From assembly GCF_037975245.1 (NCBI RefSeq), contig NC_092562.1:22339054-22403053 (forward strand): a DNA stretch of 64,000 bases, read 5' to 3'. Every line of letters starts with the position of its first letter. Position 1 is the first letter of the stretch. Origin of the DNA: Apostichopus japonicus (taxonomy: Eukaryota; Echinodermata; Holothuroidea; Aspidochirotida; Stichopodidae). The translations under genes and the position numbers were made by a program. Below are positions 1 to 11,088 of this stretch, piece after piece. Under the pieces are notes generated by a model. It saw only the letters and a list, made by a program, of their open reading frames with translations. It was not told the DNA's origin and ran no database searches.

Positions 1-1291
1 TTCTTAAATGAAGATAATGTTTGGGAAGATCACAGGAAACAGCATTTCAGATATTATAGATAAATGAATACAATAAAAGAATGGATGGACTGAAACAAAG
101 CTATATGAAAATAATTTAAATATTCGTCTCCTTGGAACAACCTTGGTAAGACTGTTTTAGTCAATATTATGAGTAGTTTGTCTATAAATCCAATGAAAAT
201 TAAATGGTACATAGAAGATGACTTGTTTAACATTTGCTTTATTAGGAAGGACCTTATGCTTTTATTTTTTCAATTCTACAATCTGTATTAACATTGCAAA
301 TGAGACTAAAAAATATAACTCGGTTGCAATTTGCAATTAATAAGCATTATGCTAAGCCAATGTCTGCAATGTTAACAAACCTTCTAAATGTTACTTAAAA
401 CAAGTTACAATTGGTCAACCGATCAAGTATTTTATTTCTTAAATTTCTTGTCTTCATTGTTTAAAGATACTTTCAAACATGTATGGTACTCTCAAATGAA
501 ATTCCCTCCAATAACAACACAGTGGCCATGTGACCATGAGATAAGGTGACAGACATTACTGCTGCTTCAATACCATCGACAGCAAGGCTAATGGGTACTG
601 GGTCCCCCCAACCCCTCCCCCCCCCCCCCCCCGTAAATTTCACTCCATATAAAGAAGCAACTTTGACACTGATAGATGAATGATGTTATGATCTGAAAAG
701 TTATGTCACATGTTAGGGACAAGAATAAGAGTGTAGATACTCTCATTGGTACTTCATTGGTGGTTCATTTAGGTAATGAGTTGTGAGAGGTAGACACAGA
801 GTGCTTGATCTCCAACATTATCTGGAACTCTGGAGGGGCTGAAGGTAGGGAGTGGGTCTTTATGAGTGAACAATGAAATCACAACTTATGGGAATAACAA
901 TAGGATTTAACGGCCATCAGCAGTTTTTTTTTCTAGCTCTATCTATAGGAGGTGACTTTTAAAAAGCCAACGAAAACAAATATCAGCATGTAAATTTAAT
1001 GAAACTTAGCACATTTTGCTTATTTTACTCTTTTTGTAGTCATCAAATCATAGCTTTAGGAAAAAAGATTATCTGTAATGATATTTACAGTCAGAGAAGA
1101 AACATGATTTATAAAATATTTGCTTAGCATGTCATTAATAAATAAAACTTGGGGGAGTATTTATATTGTGTTAAAAGCTCGATACAAACATATATTACAA
1201 GATAATATGCACGCTTTGGTTCAAAGGGCAGTGTACCCCCCCTCAAGGTTGTCTATATTAACCCTCTCCTTGAAAGCTTATGGGTCAAAGG
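1..1291 (-). other. 3' UTR and downstream flank of the ROR-like gene
   Basis: This stretch lies downstream of the stop codon of the kinase exon, so its upper part is presumably 3' untranslated region. On the minus strand, AATAAA-type signals occur at about 431-436 and 261-266 (TTTATT on the plus strand), and either could end the transcript. Neither is backed by other evidence. A C-rich run lies at about 604-632. I see no coding sequence; the short plus-strand frame at 1120-1329 starts without ATG and overlaps the kinase exon antisense. Confidence 0.4.
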
Positions 1292-2395
1292 TCAAACTTG
1301 GGTTTGTTCCATTTGCTCCGATTTTCTGAGACCGGACGATTGTGATGACGCTGATCTCTCAGAGGGGCACAAATGGTTTCCATTTTGCTGGATCTGAGAG
1401 AGAGGCATGATGCCCGGTTTTGTGTCATGTATGAGTGTGCTAGCATCATCCATAGGTCCAAACTGAGCTAAGAATTGTGAATTGGGACTCGAGCTTGGAT
1501 ATGAATTATGTCCGTTAGGGATATGAGAGGGCATACTCTCCAGGGCCTGAAGTCTGGCCAGAATTACTTTAAAGGGTGGCCTTCTGGCCGGTATCTCGTG
1601 CCAACATTCCATCATGAGTGCATAGACGTGCGCCAGACAGCCGTTAGGGCACGGTAATATATGTCTGGTCCTTATCATGTCGATCACCTCCTGATTCTTG
1701 TAGCCGTAGAATGGCTGCAGTCCAAACGAGTATATCTCCCACAGCACGACACCGAATGCCCATATGTCGCTCTCGATGGAAAACCGACCAAAGAGGATGG
1801 CTTCTGGACTCATCCACCTGATTGGAAGTACCGCTGTGGAGGGCATGCGGTAGTAATCACCTGCATATATGTCCCTAGAGAGGCCAAAATCTGCTATCTT
1901 TATCTGGAGGTTATCACCGACCATACAGTTCCTCGCAGCCAAATCTCTGTGTACAAAATGTCTGCTGGATAGATACTCCATGCCAGATGCAACTTGAACA
2001 CTGATTGTAAGGAAGTCTGCATGGTCTAGAGATGCCAATGTGTCTTCATCGCCACTGCCAAAGCCAATGTCTGAGTTAGGAGAATGCCGCACCAGGTATT
2101 CATGAAGGTCACCGTGTGGCATGAACTCAAAGAACATACAAAATGGCTTCTGCTTCAAGCAGACACCTAGTAGCAAGATAATGTTAGGATGACGCAGGGT
2201 AGCCATCACGTCACTTTCACTCTTAAAGTCTTGCTGGACGCTAGGAAGAGCTTTCTCTTCGAGCGTCTTGATAGTGACAGGTGAAATGCTATACTGATGC
2301 TCGCATCCCATTAGCTGCCCTCGGTAAACTTTGCCAAACGTTCCTTCTCCGAGCACCTCTTCAAATTTAACAGCTGCAAGTGGAAAGTCTCTGGC
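1292..2395 (-). CDS. Ror: ROR-like receptor tyrosine kinase, terminal exon: juxtamembrane region, kinase domain and C-terminal tail
   Basis: This exon encodes about 367 residues and the stop. It begins after a pyrimidine-rich acceptor (ctctttacag) in phase 0 with ARDFPLAAVKFEEV, matching the ROR juxtamembrane-kinase start. The kinase has the glycine loop GEGTFGKV, the VTIK lysine, a Glu in the helix C region, HRDLAARN in the catalytic loop, DFG, and an activation loop with YAGDYY followed by PIRWMSPEA. The kinase insert with SPNSDIG and SLDHADFL is a ROR signature, which separates it from MuSK and Trk. All catalytic residues are present, whereas vertebrate ROR1 and ROR2 carry altered glycine-loop and DLG sequences. 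In ROR biology the receptor binds Wnt5a-type ligands and acts at the plasma membrane in planar polarity and neural development. The tail after the kinase is only about 85 residues, Ser/Gln-rich, and lacks the long Ser/Thr- and Pro-rich tail of vertebrate RORs. Placing the whole kinase in a single exon also occurs in vertebrate ROR genes. Confidence 0.97.
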   Translation of the reverse strand, partial: ARDFPLAAVKFEEVLGEGTFGKVYRGQLMGCEHQYSISPVTIKTLEEKALPSVQQDFKSESDVMATLRHPNIILLLGVCLKQKPFCMFFEFMPHGDLHEYLVRHSPNSDIGFGSGDEDTLASLDHADFLTISVQVASGMEYLSSRHFVHRDLAARNCMVGDNLQIKIADFGLSRDIYAGDYYRMPSTAVLPIRWMSPEAILFGRFSIESDIWAFGVVLWEIYSFGLQPFYGYKNQEVIDMIRTRHILPCPNGCLAHVYALMMECWHEIPARRPPFKVILARLQALESMPSHIPNGHNSYPSSSPNSQFLAQFGPMDDASTLIHDTKPGIMPLSQIQQNGNHLCPSERSASSQSSGLRKSEQMEQTQV

Positions 2396-4852
2396 CTGTA
2401 AAGAGATGTCGTCAAAATAAACAAAAAGATAAGTTAAAGGTAAAATTTATTTCATCAATTTCAATGCACACGATGTAATAGTCACTAATCAAAGTCGCAC
2501 ATAGAAACAAACTTGCCATGATTATATTCCATGGACTACTTGCAGGTATTTCTTACCAACAACCACAAGGACACCTCAAAATTTGCATTTTCCAACTTTG
2601 TTATATGAAATTCAAGGGGTTAATATCCAAAGAAGTGGGGTTTGGGTACCAGAGAGGGGGACTGGGGATTGAGGATTGGCAAGGGTTTGGCTTCCAGAGA
2701 AGTGGAAGGTCTGGATGGAATGAAATGTTAGTTTAATATTGGTGACGTTAGCAAAGATGCTGATGGGGTTACACAGCTTACGAGCCATGGAGGGAAAGTT
2801 TTAATATGCTTTAAATATGGGAACACACAAGCACGATCATACTTTGAAATAACAAGTAGGTTAGTTTAACTATCATAGATAGTCAATAATGAAAGGGGGC
2901 TGTTTAGAGGCAAGGCATTGTCATACCCTGTAAATGCAAGGCATGGTAGCAAATGAGTAAAACCTTACATTTAATCAAGTCTTTTAAATGATAATTTGCT
3001 TTTCAAAATTACAAATTGATTTGTTACCTACAAGACAAGGCCAACTATGGCAACATTTCTTTTTTTACCATTGGAAAGTTTAAGAATATAAGCTAATATA
3101 TATTTATTTTTATTTTATTAATTAAATTTTATTAGAATTAGATCACAAAATTAGTCTCACATGCTTAACTTTGTGTTAAATACTAGCCATATTAAAAATT
3201 GCTAGAAAAAATCTAACCTCACAGCTTGAGGAAATAACAGTTTAGTTCCTTCATCCTTTAACCTAAATTATACTGCTGCATTAAAGGAATTACTTGTAAT
3301 GTCCATGCAAGGTTTTTTGTGTGAAATGTCCCCTAGATATCTGTCAAGGATAACTCTCCACAACTCATATTATTGTCAGTACAAACCAAAGATACATTCC
3401 TCATTGTGTATGTAGAGATATTACTTCAATGACCTCTTTTCTTTTATTCAGAAACATTTGAGCCTGATGAGCCAACCAACCAAAGACAAACTTATTTCAT
3501 ATGACTCACACTACAACTGGACTCACACGGAATCAATTCTATTAGAAACGACCTAATTTATTGCGTCAACCGTAAATTTAAGAGCATTTTGTCACACGAA
3601 TCACCCATGAGGATATCCGTTGTAATAATTGTCTCACTGCTACAGAAATGTACGAAAAACCTTTAAAGCTTTGATTTGGGTTAGATTCTCCAGAAGGCAA
3701 TGAGGCATGGTAAAACTATGCAGAGATATTTTTCACTTGACAAAGCTGGAAAATGCAAATGAGTTTTAATTTGGGGTCAAACATGCATGAGATAAAAATG
3801 CCCACTAATAAAAATCACCACGGTAACCAGCTGATGGGTGCCGTATGTAAGCTTATGAATAATTCATAAGCAGCTCGATCTCATGCATATGACTCACCCT
3901 AACTAACAAGTGTTCCATGAGTAAATACTTTAGGTCAAATAATAACAGCGTTGTCCATATTAGCATAAACCATCCCAGAAGGTGAATTCAAAAGAATCTG
4001 ATGGAACAAGGATTTCATAAGAACATACTCCTATGTGAATTTGACATCATATCAGTTCTGTTCTAGGATATTTTGACAAATTCATCTACAAATTTGTGGT
4101 AGTTTTGCTGAAATCCATGTCAAGGCAACAGTTATGGTTTTTTCAATACAATTATTCAAAACTATGTAGTTTTCTAAGTATACTCTAAATGTTACCAAAT
4201 GAGTCCGTATTCAAAACTTTGATGATGTGATCTTTCTTATATTGCTGAAGAGAACATACAAGAAAGAGAACGTCTCTTATTTGACAATGCTCTTGCACAA
4301 TCTTCAGGACCGCATCACTTGTTAATTTGGAGCAATATCATGAAAACCATGTCCAACATGGATACCACATTTGATTGGTATTGATATTAATCACAAACTT
4401 ATGTTTGCAAAGTTACTCTGTAGTAACATCAATAACTACTGAAAATTTTGAAAGTTTATTGAAATGACAAAGTGAGGAAGTGCAGTTTTTACCACAAGAC
4501 AGTTGAATCATCGATTGCTGACTTCAAACCTAAGGATGGTCGGCAAGGAACCTAGACAGCAACAAACACTTATAGGACATGTACTCCTTGACTGACATTT
4601 CTAACACTAATGGAGATTATTGTATGAAAGCCAAAGATCTCTCTCATATCCAGTTGCTTTCCTCTTTTTTTAACAAGCTGAAGTTATTACTCAATCAAAT
4701 GAACAAAGAAATGTCTTAACCTGCAGACTATGTTTCTATTATCCAACGGGGTTCCTTAATATATTACCATGTCAGCAGACAAACCTTGTTGTGGTCTGAC
4801 TGTATTAAAAGTCAATGGTTTCTTAATTAATTTGTTATGTTAGTAGACAAAC
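2396..4852 (-). other. Intron between transmembrane and kinase exons
   Basis: This 2,457-bp intron joins donor AACAAG|GTTTGT to acceptor ctctttacag|GCC, both in phase 0. A G-rich stretch lies at about 2635-2720. No convincing coding exon was seen, and the joined protein matches ROR proteins with no missing segment here. Confidence 0.75.
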
Positions 4853-5043
4853 CTTGTTGTTTGGTTTCAGATTCACCAGTTCGGACTGCCTCTTGGCACC
4901 TGACTGGGAGAAATTATCTCTATGGGATTGTCTCCAACATAATATCAAACAGACACAAGGAATGCACACCAGTACCACCAATGCCAGTGCAGGAAGTATG
5001 AAATACATCACATCACCACTACCAGTCTCTGGTTCTGGGTTCG
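4853..5043 (-). CDS. Ror: ROR-like receptor, transmembrane exon
   Basis: This 191-nt exon (phase 1 in, phase 0 out) has acceptor ttgtttgttccacag and donor AACAAG|GTTTGT. It encodes a short acidic extracellular stalk (ANPEPETGSGDV), a hydrophobic membrane helix of about 25 residues (MYFILPALALVVLVC through LILCW) and a basic, Ser/Gln-containing cytoplasmic stretch ending VNLKPNNK. It follows directly from the kringle and leads into the juxtamembrane start of the kinase exon, which is the normal ROR order. Several Cys residues at the cytoplasmic end of the helix (CIPCVCLILC) could be palmitoylated; that is inference. The plus-strand open frame over the same bases is an antisense shadow. Confidence 0.94.
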
Positions 5044-5933
5044 CTGTGGAACAAACAATATCCAACATGTTGCAAAAAGGATTCAAACTATTTCTTTTTT
5101 AAACAGTAGTTATAAATACATTTCATAACAGATACACCCCATGCTTGTTATGACTTCATATAAAATAGGAATTCAATCCTCCTATAGTATTTAGAAAAAC
5201 TGGTGGTCACTCCCACTCGTGGCAATGATCAAGCAGATGTCTTCGGTCAATAGAGAAGGACTGTAATATCTAACTATAGTCGTAGATAAAAGTTGGTGCA
5301 GAAAGCCATACACTTTGTAAGTGTTACTTCATGGACTTAAAAGTTCTAGATACCATTGGCAAAGAGGATGATGGCAATCGGAATGAGTAACATCCAACAT
5401 CATCATCACACACATCCAACAATATGGAACAGATTTCTCTTTCGAAGATGAATGTAAGGTTAACAAATTGAAAACTATAAAACCTTCTTCCAACCCCAAT
5501 CACAGAAGTCAAGCAGATTTCACACATTATCTGTTACTGTAGTTAAAGTGCTTTAGATCGTTGCTCTTACAGAGTTGTACTTAGCCCTAGATATAAATGT
5601 ATTATTATTATAACTACAAACTGACGATGCTTAAAACTCAAATAATGCAAGATAATTCATTCTATTGCTGAAAAAATCATGCATGATATATTTGCTTCAC
5701 CACAAAATCTTGTGGTCTCTTTTATACTGATGAAGTTGTCTTCTCTAATGATGGAATCTACCCCAGTTAAATTATAAACCACTATATATACTTATGAAGC
5801 CCATTTAGATGTTTCCTTCAAATATGTCCTTAGTCTGTATCTACTTCTGTTAGCCTGAAGTCTCTGTTTTTGTTTTATCAATATCCACTATATATTGTTA
5901 GCCTGCCATCCTAAATAGTTGAATAGTACTCAC
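5044..5933 (-). other. Intron between second kringle exon and transmembrane exon
   Basis: This 890-bp phase-1 intron has donor CAGTGTG|GTGAGT. It is AT-rich, and I see no additional exon or clear repeat in it. Confidence 0.7.
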
Positions 5934-6084
5934 CACACTGAACCATTTCACACTGTTGTACCCGCTCCTCTGGGTTCATTGTAAAGCACCACGGTTTGAG
6001 GAGACCACCCCCTGGATTCCGACAGTAGTTATGACCCCCGGCTAACTCATGGTACGTGGATACCAGCAGGCTGTGCTCGTGAGG
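5934..6084 (-). CDS. Ror: ROR-like receptor, kringle domain, second half
   Basis: This 151-nt exon (phase 0 in, phase 1 out) has acceptor tttatgatcag and donor G|GTGAGT. It encodes PHEHSLLV, then ELAGGHNYCRNPGG, KPWCFT, QQCEM and VQC, the distal two thirds of a kringle. The PHxH, GGHNYCRNPG and PWCFT blocks are diagnostic and align directly with the ROR kringle (PHTH, GGHSYCRNPG, PWCFT). With the two Cys from the preceding exon, the domain has the six Cys needed for three disulfides. In ROR proteins the kringle lies between the Frizzled-type domain and the membrane. Confidence 0.96.
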
Positions 6085-6853
6085 CTGATCATAAAATATG
6101 AAAAAAAAAATTAAAAAACAAAACTTTTCATTATCAATCTCAGGTTACACCAGCTGATGTTTTTTAAAGTATCCTTAATAGGAATTTGCTATAGGAATAG
6201 GTACAAACTCTGATAGCATAACAACACGATGAAGGAAATCATATCATAACTTGCATTGATTTGCAGTTGTGGTCTTAACCTTAGGCCAGAAAGGAATTTC
6301 TTTTTGCAAACTTTGTATCAAAGCAAATTGATCATCTTTCATATCATACCTCAACATCAATACTTTTCCATAACAACAGAAAGTGAAGAAATTCATTTTT
6401 AATATTCTAATAAATATCTGATACTGTAAACACAAGCTTTTTAAAAGATGAAGCTTAGAAGGAACCCTGTCAACATCATTCCACAGATGTTTCTAACTCC
6501 CCTCACAGATTCTGCAAGGTAAATGTCTCCCTTGACTGCATTCATGTTTCAGTGTACATAGCCAACCGACCATGTTTAAGTTTCAGCATTAAGCCCTGTA
6601 ATTATGAGTTGCATCTTTAGGAGGACCTATGTTTAATTAACTCTACCTGGCAACTTTCTATGCTCATTTCAAGATCCATGAACACATAAAATATGATCCC
6701 CAGAAAAGTGATATACTCAGTAGAGTACCATATTCACTGCGTAAATTCATACTAATGAGGATAAACCAACAAATTTGTCCTCCCTATTACACCCATGAAC
6801 ATTCAAGCTTGCTGATAAGAATAGATTACATTGTTTGCATGAGTGGGTCATAC
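6085..6853 (-). other. Intron splitting the kringle domain
   Basis: This 769-bp phase-0 intron has donor CAAGAG|GTATGA and acceptor atgatcag|CCTCAC. The residues on either side join within the kringle exactly where other ROR kringles continue (WDKQE to PHEH). I see nothing else in it. Confidence 0.75.
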
Positions 6854-6948
6854 CTCTTGTTTATCCCAGGGCTGGCAGTCGTAGCCACCAATGGTTTTAT
6901 TCACCTTCCCTCGGTAACTCTGTCCTATATCTTTGTAGCAGGTATCAT
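6854..6948 (-). CDS. Ror: ROR-like receptor, kringle domain, first half
   Basis: This 95-nt exon (phase 1 in, phase 0 out) has acceptor tttaattttcag and donor GAG|GTATGA. It encodes DDTCYKDIG, SYRGKVNKT and YDCQPWDKQE. The CYxxxG, YRG and CQPW blocks are the conserved start of a kringle. The split Asp codon is completed by the last base of the Frizzled B exon. The last base of the Frizzled A exon would also complete it, so this exon could in principle follow either Frizzled copy. Confidence 0.95.
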
Positions 6949-7790
6949 CTGAAAATTAAAAAAAATTAATAACACAATAAATTAATAGTAACAGTGATAA
7001 AAAGGTTAAGCAAATAAAATTAAGGATATATGACACACAACAAAAAACTTTAAAAAAAAAATCAGTTGGTATGTTTTTGTAAGTTCCAGAGCAAGTAATT
7101 ATCCGAGGGTCCATAAAAACTGATTAGGATATGGTGTAAATTATATGCCTTTAATAGGGTGCAAGTTGGTAAAGTTCAGAAGAAGAAAGACACAGGAACA
7201 TACAACCACAAGTAGCTATGCAAACCGTGGCATCTGACAACTTCCACAAGTACTTCCAAAAGTACTTCCACAAGTAAATCTTAAAACTCACTACAAAGTA
7301 TTCAAACCTTAATGAAATTATGATTTGTGAGTACACTGGCAGTTGGCATTTCCACATTGGTATTGAGACCAACACAAGAAGCCAAAGTGCTTATATAAGC
7401 AATGAAAACACTGTTTAGCATCATGAAGACTCCATGGCAAATTTTAATCAAGTGAATTACAATGTTTATATCGGACAAAATAGAGCACAAAGAGATCCTG
7501 GTGTGATCAAAATATCAGACTGGCTTTGACTAAATTATAGACTACATTTTCCTGACCATTAAGACATGACCACATTAATCTTCTTATTTAATTCTACTTT
7601 GCCACTTATTTCAATAATTTAAGCTCAAGGCCCATCTAGGGTCTAAATAGTCCATCCAAGCAAATTGCAATAAGATTACAAAGAATAGATGCAGGATTTT
7701 ATTAAAATCCAAATTTTAGACATAGGATACATTTAATAGACAATACTGCTTCTTTTGCTTTCATATCCTGAGACCAACGGGCCGGCATAC
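6949..7790 (-). other. Intron between Frizzled B and kringle exons
   Basis: This 842-bp phase-1 intron starts with the strong donor ATTACAG|GTATGC. A small internal near-repeat (acttccacaagt / acttccaaaagt) lies at about 7240-7275. No further exon is visible. Confidence 0.7.
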
Positions 7791-8212
7791 CTGTAATTTT
7801 TTCCACCGTCGGTATGTCGACTCGCATACAGTTTTCACTGGCTCTGCTACCTGCGACTGGCAGATAGGAGCAATCTGGTAAGATGACCCTAGGGTGGAGT
7901 TTAGCTCTCTCATACTCGGTCTTACAAATGTCCATTTCTAATATCTCGCATTCATCCCGACATAGCTGCCTCCTCTGAGGGACTCCGTTGGGCAGCTTGT
8001 CGCACTGAGGGAACGCAAAGAAACAGAGCGAGGGAATGGCATAGTTTTGACACTCCTGAGTCAGATTATCGACGATAGCTAAGAATGCTGTAGTGAGTTG
8101 CTTTTCTAGCTCGCCCTGAGCTAGGAGACTGGTCATATAGATTGTGTTGTTCTTGAGGAAGTTAGCGCAGGTGCTCCCGAGATAGTTAAGACACATTCCT
8201 TCTTCAGATGGT
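7791..8212 (-). CDS. Ror: ROR-like receptor, Frizzled-type cysteine-rich domain B (membrane-proximal copy)
   Basis: This 422-nt exon (phase 2 in, phase 1 out) has acceptor tttgtactttttcag and donor ACAG|GTATGC. It encodes about 140 residues with ten Cys in Frizzled-CRD spacing: CLNYLGSTC, ECQNYAIPSLC, FPQC, RQLCRDECEILEMDIC, LPDC and ENCMRVDIP. The blocks IYMTSL, QGELEKQ, AIPSLC, LCRDECEILE and ENCMRV closely match the ROR CRD. The domain is the Wnt-binding module in ROR proteins. Sequons are visible at NNT and DNLT. Of the two Frizzled copies, this one is clearly closer to typical ROR. The upstream part of the same open frame is intronic read-through and was not included. Confidence 0.97.
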
Positions 8213-8736
8213 CTGAAAAAGTACAAAGTAATAAATGTAAGGCAAAAATGTGAAATGGGTGAGCACATTTAACTTGAGAGCATCACTTGTAGTTTACTGA
8301 AATTATAAGGCATGAACTGACTTTAAAATGCAACATTTGACCTAATAATCAATGGTTGAATATTTAAGCTCTCATGCACTGCCATATTACATTGCATTAC
8401 ATTTTCATGCGCAGTCTTCATTATGAGATCTACCACCAGTAAATTGATACTGCTGCTCACTTAAATTGAACTTTGGCAACTAGAAATTAATGCTTCTTTC
8501 AAGTCCCCCCCCCCCCTCGGTATTCCTTTCTCAAAGTGAGTGGTCTGAAACATATGACCCAATATTTCAACATCACACCAAACCATCTAACACCCGACCA
8601 AGAAATATATACTGCTTGCTCACTTTGCTTTTAAATTGACTGAACGTTGCAAGCAAACTTAAAGTACCCATGCAGAATACTGTAGCTATGACTCCAAAAA
8701 AATTTGATCAAAAGAACACCAAAACACAGTACTTAC
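8213..8736 (-). other. Intron between linker exon B and Frizzled B
   Basis: This 524-bp phase-2 intron has donor GCCAT|GTAAGT. It contains a C-run at about 8506-8517. Its length is close to that of the equivalent intron in the distal module (558 bp at 22375-22932). Confidence 0.8.
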
Positions 8737-8767
8737 ATGGCATTGTCACCAGTGGGAACACTTGCCC
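8737..8767 (-). CDS. Ror: ROR-like receptor, 31-nt linker exon between Ig B and Frizzled B
   Basis: This 31-nt exon (phase 1 in, phase 2 out) is bounded by acceptor ctttttcttcag and donor GCCAT|GTAAGT. Joined to its neighbours it encodes R-ASVPTGDNA-I, bridging the end of Ig B (IIFAKF) to the start of Frizzled B (PSEEGMC). The phases fit only if this exon is included: Ig B ends in phase 1 and Frizzled B starts in phase 2. A short Pro/Ser-rich linker at this position is also found in ROR1. It is too short to appear in an ordinary open-frame search. Confidence 0.9.
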
Positions 8768-9961
8768 CTGAAGAAAAAGAAAAATCCAAAGATTAAAATG
8801 ATTATAATTTAATGGGCAAGACAAAATCTGTTTTTAAGTGTAATTTACAAGAGTTTGCATTATGAAGAACTTGCAAATGAGTTAGATGAGAATAGGACAC
8901 ATTAACACATTAGCACATTAATTCTGAACGGTGAATTTTGGAAGAAAGAGTGAGTGAATGAGTCCACTAAAGGTGAGTTGATGCATTTAAGGTATCTCCC
9001 GAATGGGTACATTTAAATAATGAGTTTGTTTAAAGAAAAGGCAGATCGAGTACTGTCCAAAACATATTACAGGAGAAAACAGAGTTCAAGGGAACATGAT
9101 GGGTTAATTTTTATGGAAGCAGAGGCCAACAGGGACATAATTATAGTCGGTTATGTTTCCAACAGTTGAACATAAGGCTAGGAGACTTGTTTGAAAATTT
9201 AAGACACATAGTACAGGAACCTGATTGATAAAGCAATTGAGTATAAATACAATTTAAGAACCAGAACCTCAGAGAGTTCTCCAACATCCAGCATAGCAAG
9301 ACTTCTTGTATGGAATAGTCACATAGATTTACTACATATGAAGCAATCTATATGTTCATTTAAAATGTGAAACCCTTGGCCAGGTATTGAAATCAACTTT
9401 CTATTCAATATAACTAGCAGATAATATATAGTAGTGGTCACAGATCAACATGCATTTTAATTACTCTGAGTTCATCATTTTATTCAATATATTTTTTTAT
9501 ATTTTTTTATTGTTATTATTATTATTTTCAACTTGCAAATACAGGAAACAAGCTCAATTAGAACTCAACCACTAGTAGGTTTAATAGTGAGAAACACTCT
9601 AGTAAAATATGAATCAATACTTTAGCTCTTATGCTGAGAAGTGACTACAACCTGTCAAGTTTAATGGCGATTTTTCAACTGTATTTTTTGTCAATATGAC
9701 TTCTTTTTCATATGTGGTCTTGATATTATCCCCCAAACTGCTTTGTTTCTCTTGACTTTAATATATATCTGTCTATAAACGAGGTGGTCAATGTCACAAC
9801 CGACTGGAAAACTGGAAAACTTGCATCGACAGATTTTACAAACTCAAAATCAAAATCAAAACTGTGTCTATGACAGAAAACTAAAATTGAAATCTGACTT
9901 GGAATAGAGCAATGTTTTATTTCTTTGCTTATTTTTCCCAGGTTTCAATCTTCATACTTAC
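8768..9961 (-). other. Intron between Ig B and linker exon B
   Basis: This 1,194-bp phase-1 intron starts with a near-consensus donor, TTTA|GTAAGTAT. It is AT-rich with a T-rich tract at about 9478-9530. I see no other gene-like feature. Confidence 0.7.
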
Positions 9962-10260
9962 TAAATTTTGCAAAGATGATACCACTTGTTGACCTTTCAC
10001 CCGCAGAGTTACTGCCCTTACATAGATAATAGCCAGTATCTATGGGATCCACATGACGGATCAAGAGACGTGATCCCCAGTCAAATGTCTTTGTGGACGT
10101 CCGCTTATCCATCCGGTCTGGCGTCATCTCCACTTCATTCTTGAACCATTTGTACTCTACCGTCGGATACCCGGTGATGCGACAGTGAAGGACCGCTTTA
10201 TCCCCCGATTGGAGCTTGGTGGCATTGTTCATCTGCCTCTCTAAGATGATATACTCACGG
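9962..10260 (-). CDS. Ror: ROR-like receptor, immunoglobulin domain B (membrane-proximal copy)
   Basis: This 299-nt exon (phase 2 in, phase 1 out) has acceptor tttgtttctgatag and donor A|GTAAGT. It encodes a complete I-set Ig domain: ERQMNNATK at the start, VLHCRITGYP with the first core Cys, YKWFKN with the core Trp, WGSRLLIRHVD and DTGYYLC with the second core Cys. It ends SGIIFAKF. The MNN near the start and the GSRLxIR...DTGYxxC arrangement match the single Ig domain of ROR1/2. The NAT sequon sits at the same place as NVT in Ig A. It pairs with Frizzled B through the 31-nt linker exon. Confidence 0.96.
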
Positions 10261-10837
10261 CTATCAGAAACAAAGAACATAAACTCACATGGAATTGGGG
10301 TCTCTCATCACTTTTTAGCATCATCACATTTTTCATTTCACTTAAAAAACATATATTTTATTCACTTTCTTCAGCTGCCCCAAAACAAATAAAGACCAAC
10401 AATTTTTTGTTTTCAATGTAGCTCTCTCCTTCTTATTTCCTATTCTGCTATTATTACCCAACTGATATTGTGGATGTAAGCAAACTTGAACTACTTTGCT
10501 CTCAATTCAGTTCCTGGGAGGTAAGAAGGATGACCTTATAGGGTACTTGTATCAGCTTACCAAGTTAATTGAATGCTTAACTTGTGATAACTTCCCTAAG
10601 GTACAGTATATATAAATATATTCTGTTAAATGCCAGAAACATGTTTTCAGTGTGTGTAGAAATATAAAAGTATGTGTATAATGAATTTATGAGAAACAAG
10701 GAACACCCTAGAGACTACTGTGGTAGTGAACTTGAGAATAATGAAAGTATACAAACATGTTACATGTCTGTGGCTCTATTGGAAGTATACTTTACATATC
10801 AAAATACTGCACATTTTCTCCCTTACATATGTTCATA

Positions 10838-11088
10838 TGTGGAGTGTTAGCTCAGTGGTTAATGCCGGTGCCTTTCAATCATAAGGTCCCTGGTTCGAAT
10901 CACTCCCAGATTAATGTATGTTGTCCAGTTACAGAGTTGTTGACAATTAACAATTCATAATCATGGACGTTAAATATGAATGTAAGAGACTGACTTGGGT
11001 CAGCTTGCAGCTTTGATAAGCCAATGAGGCTTCTTCGCGAGTTCCTGCTTGCAGAAGGATCTAAAATACATACATGTATACATATCAG
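10838..11088 (+). mobile_element. tRNA-derived SINE
   Basis: The head is tRNA-like. GGAGTG at 10841-10846 pairs with CACTCC at 10901-10906, a box A-like TAGCTCAGTGG starts at 10848, and a box B GGTTCGAATCA starts at 10892. These are the internal RNA polymerase III promoter elements. An unrelated body follows (with CAATGAGGCTTCTTCGCGAG near 11020) and then a simple ATACATACATGTATACATA tail. Head, body and simple tail together are the structure of a tRNA-derived SINE rather than a working tRNA gene. The element lies antisense to the host gene, inside the intron before Ig B. The exact ends are uncertain; tacatat on both sides may be a target duplication. Confidence 0.75.

Noticed and set aside
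10841-10907. A functional tRNA gene
   Set aside because: The tRNA-like head is followed by a SINE body and simple-repeat tail, and the anticodon arm is not clean.
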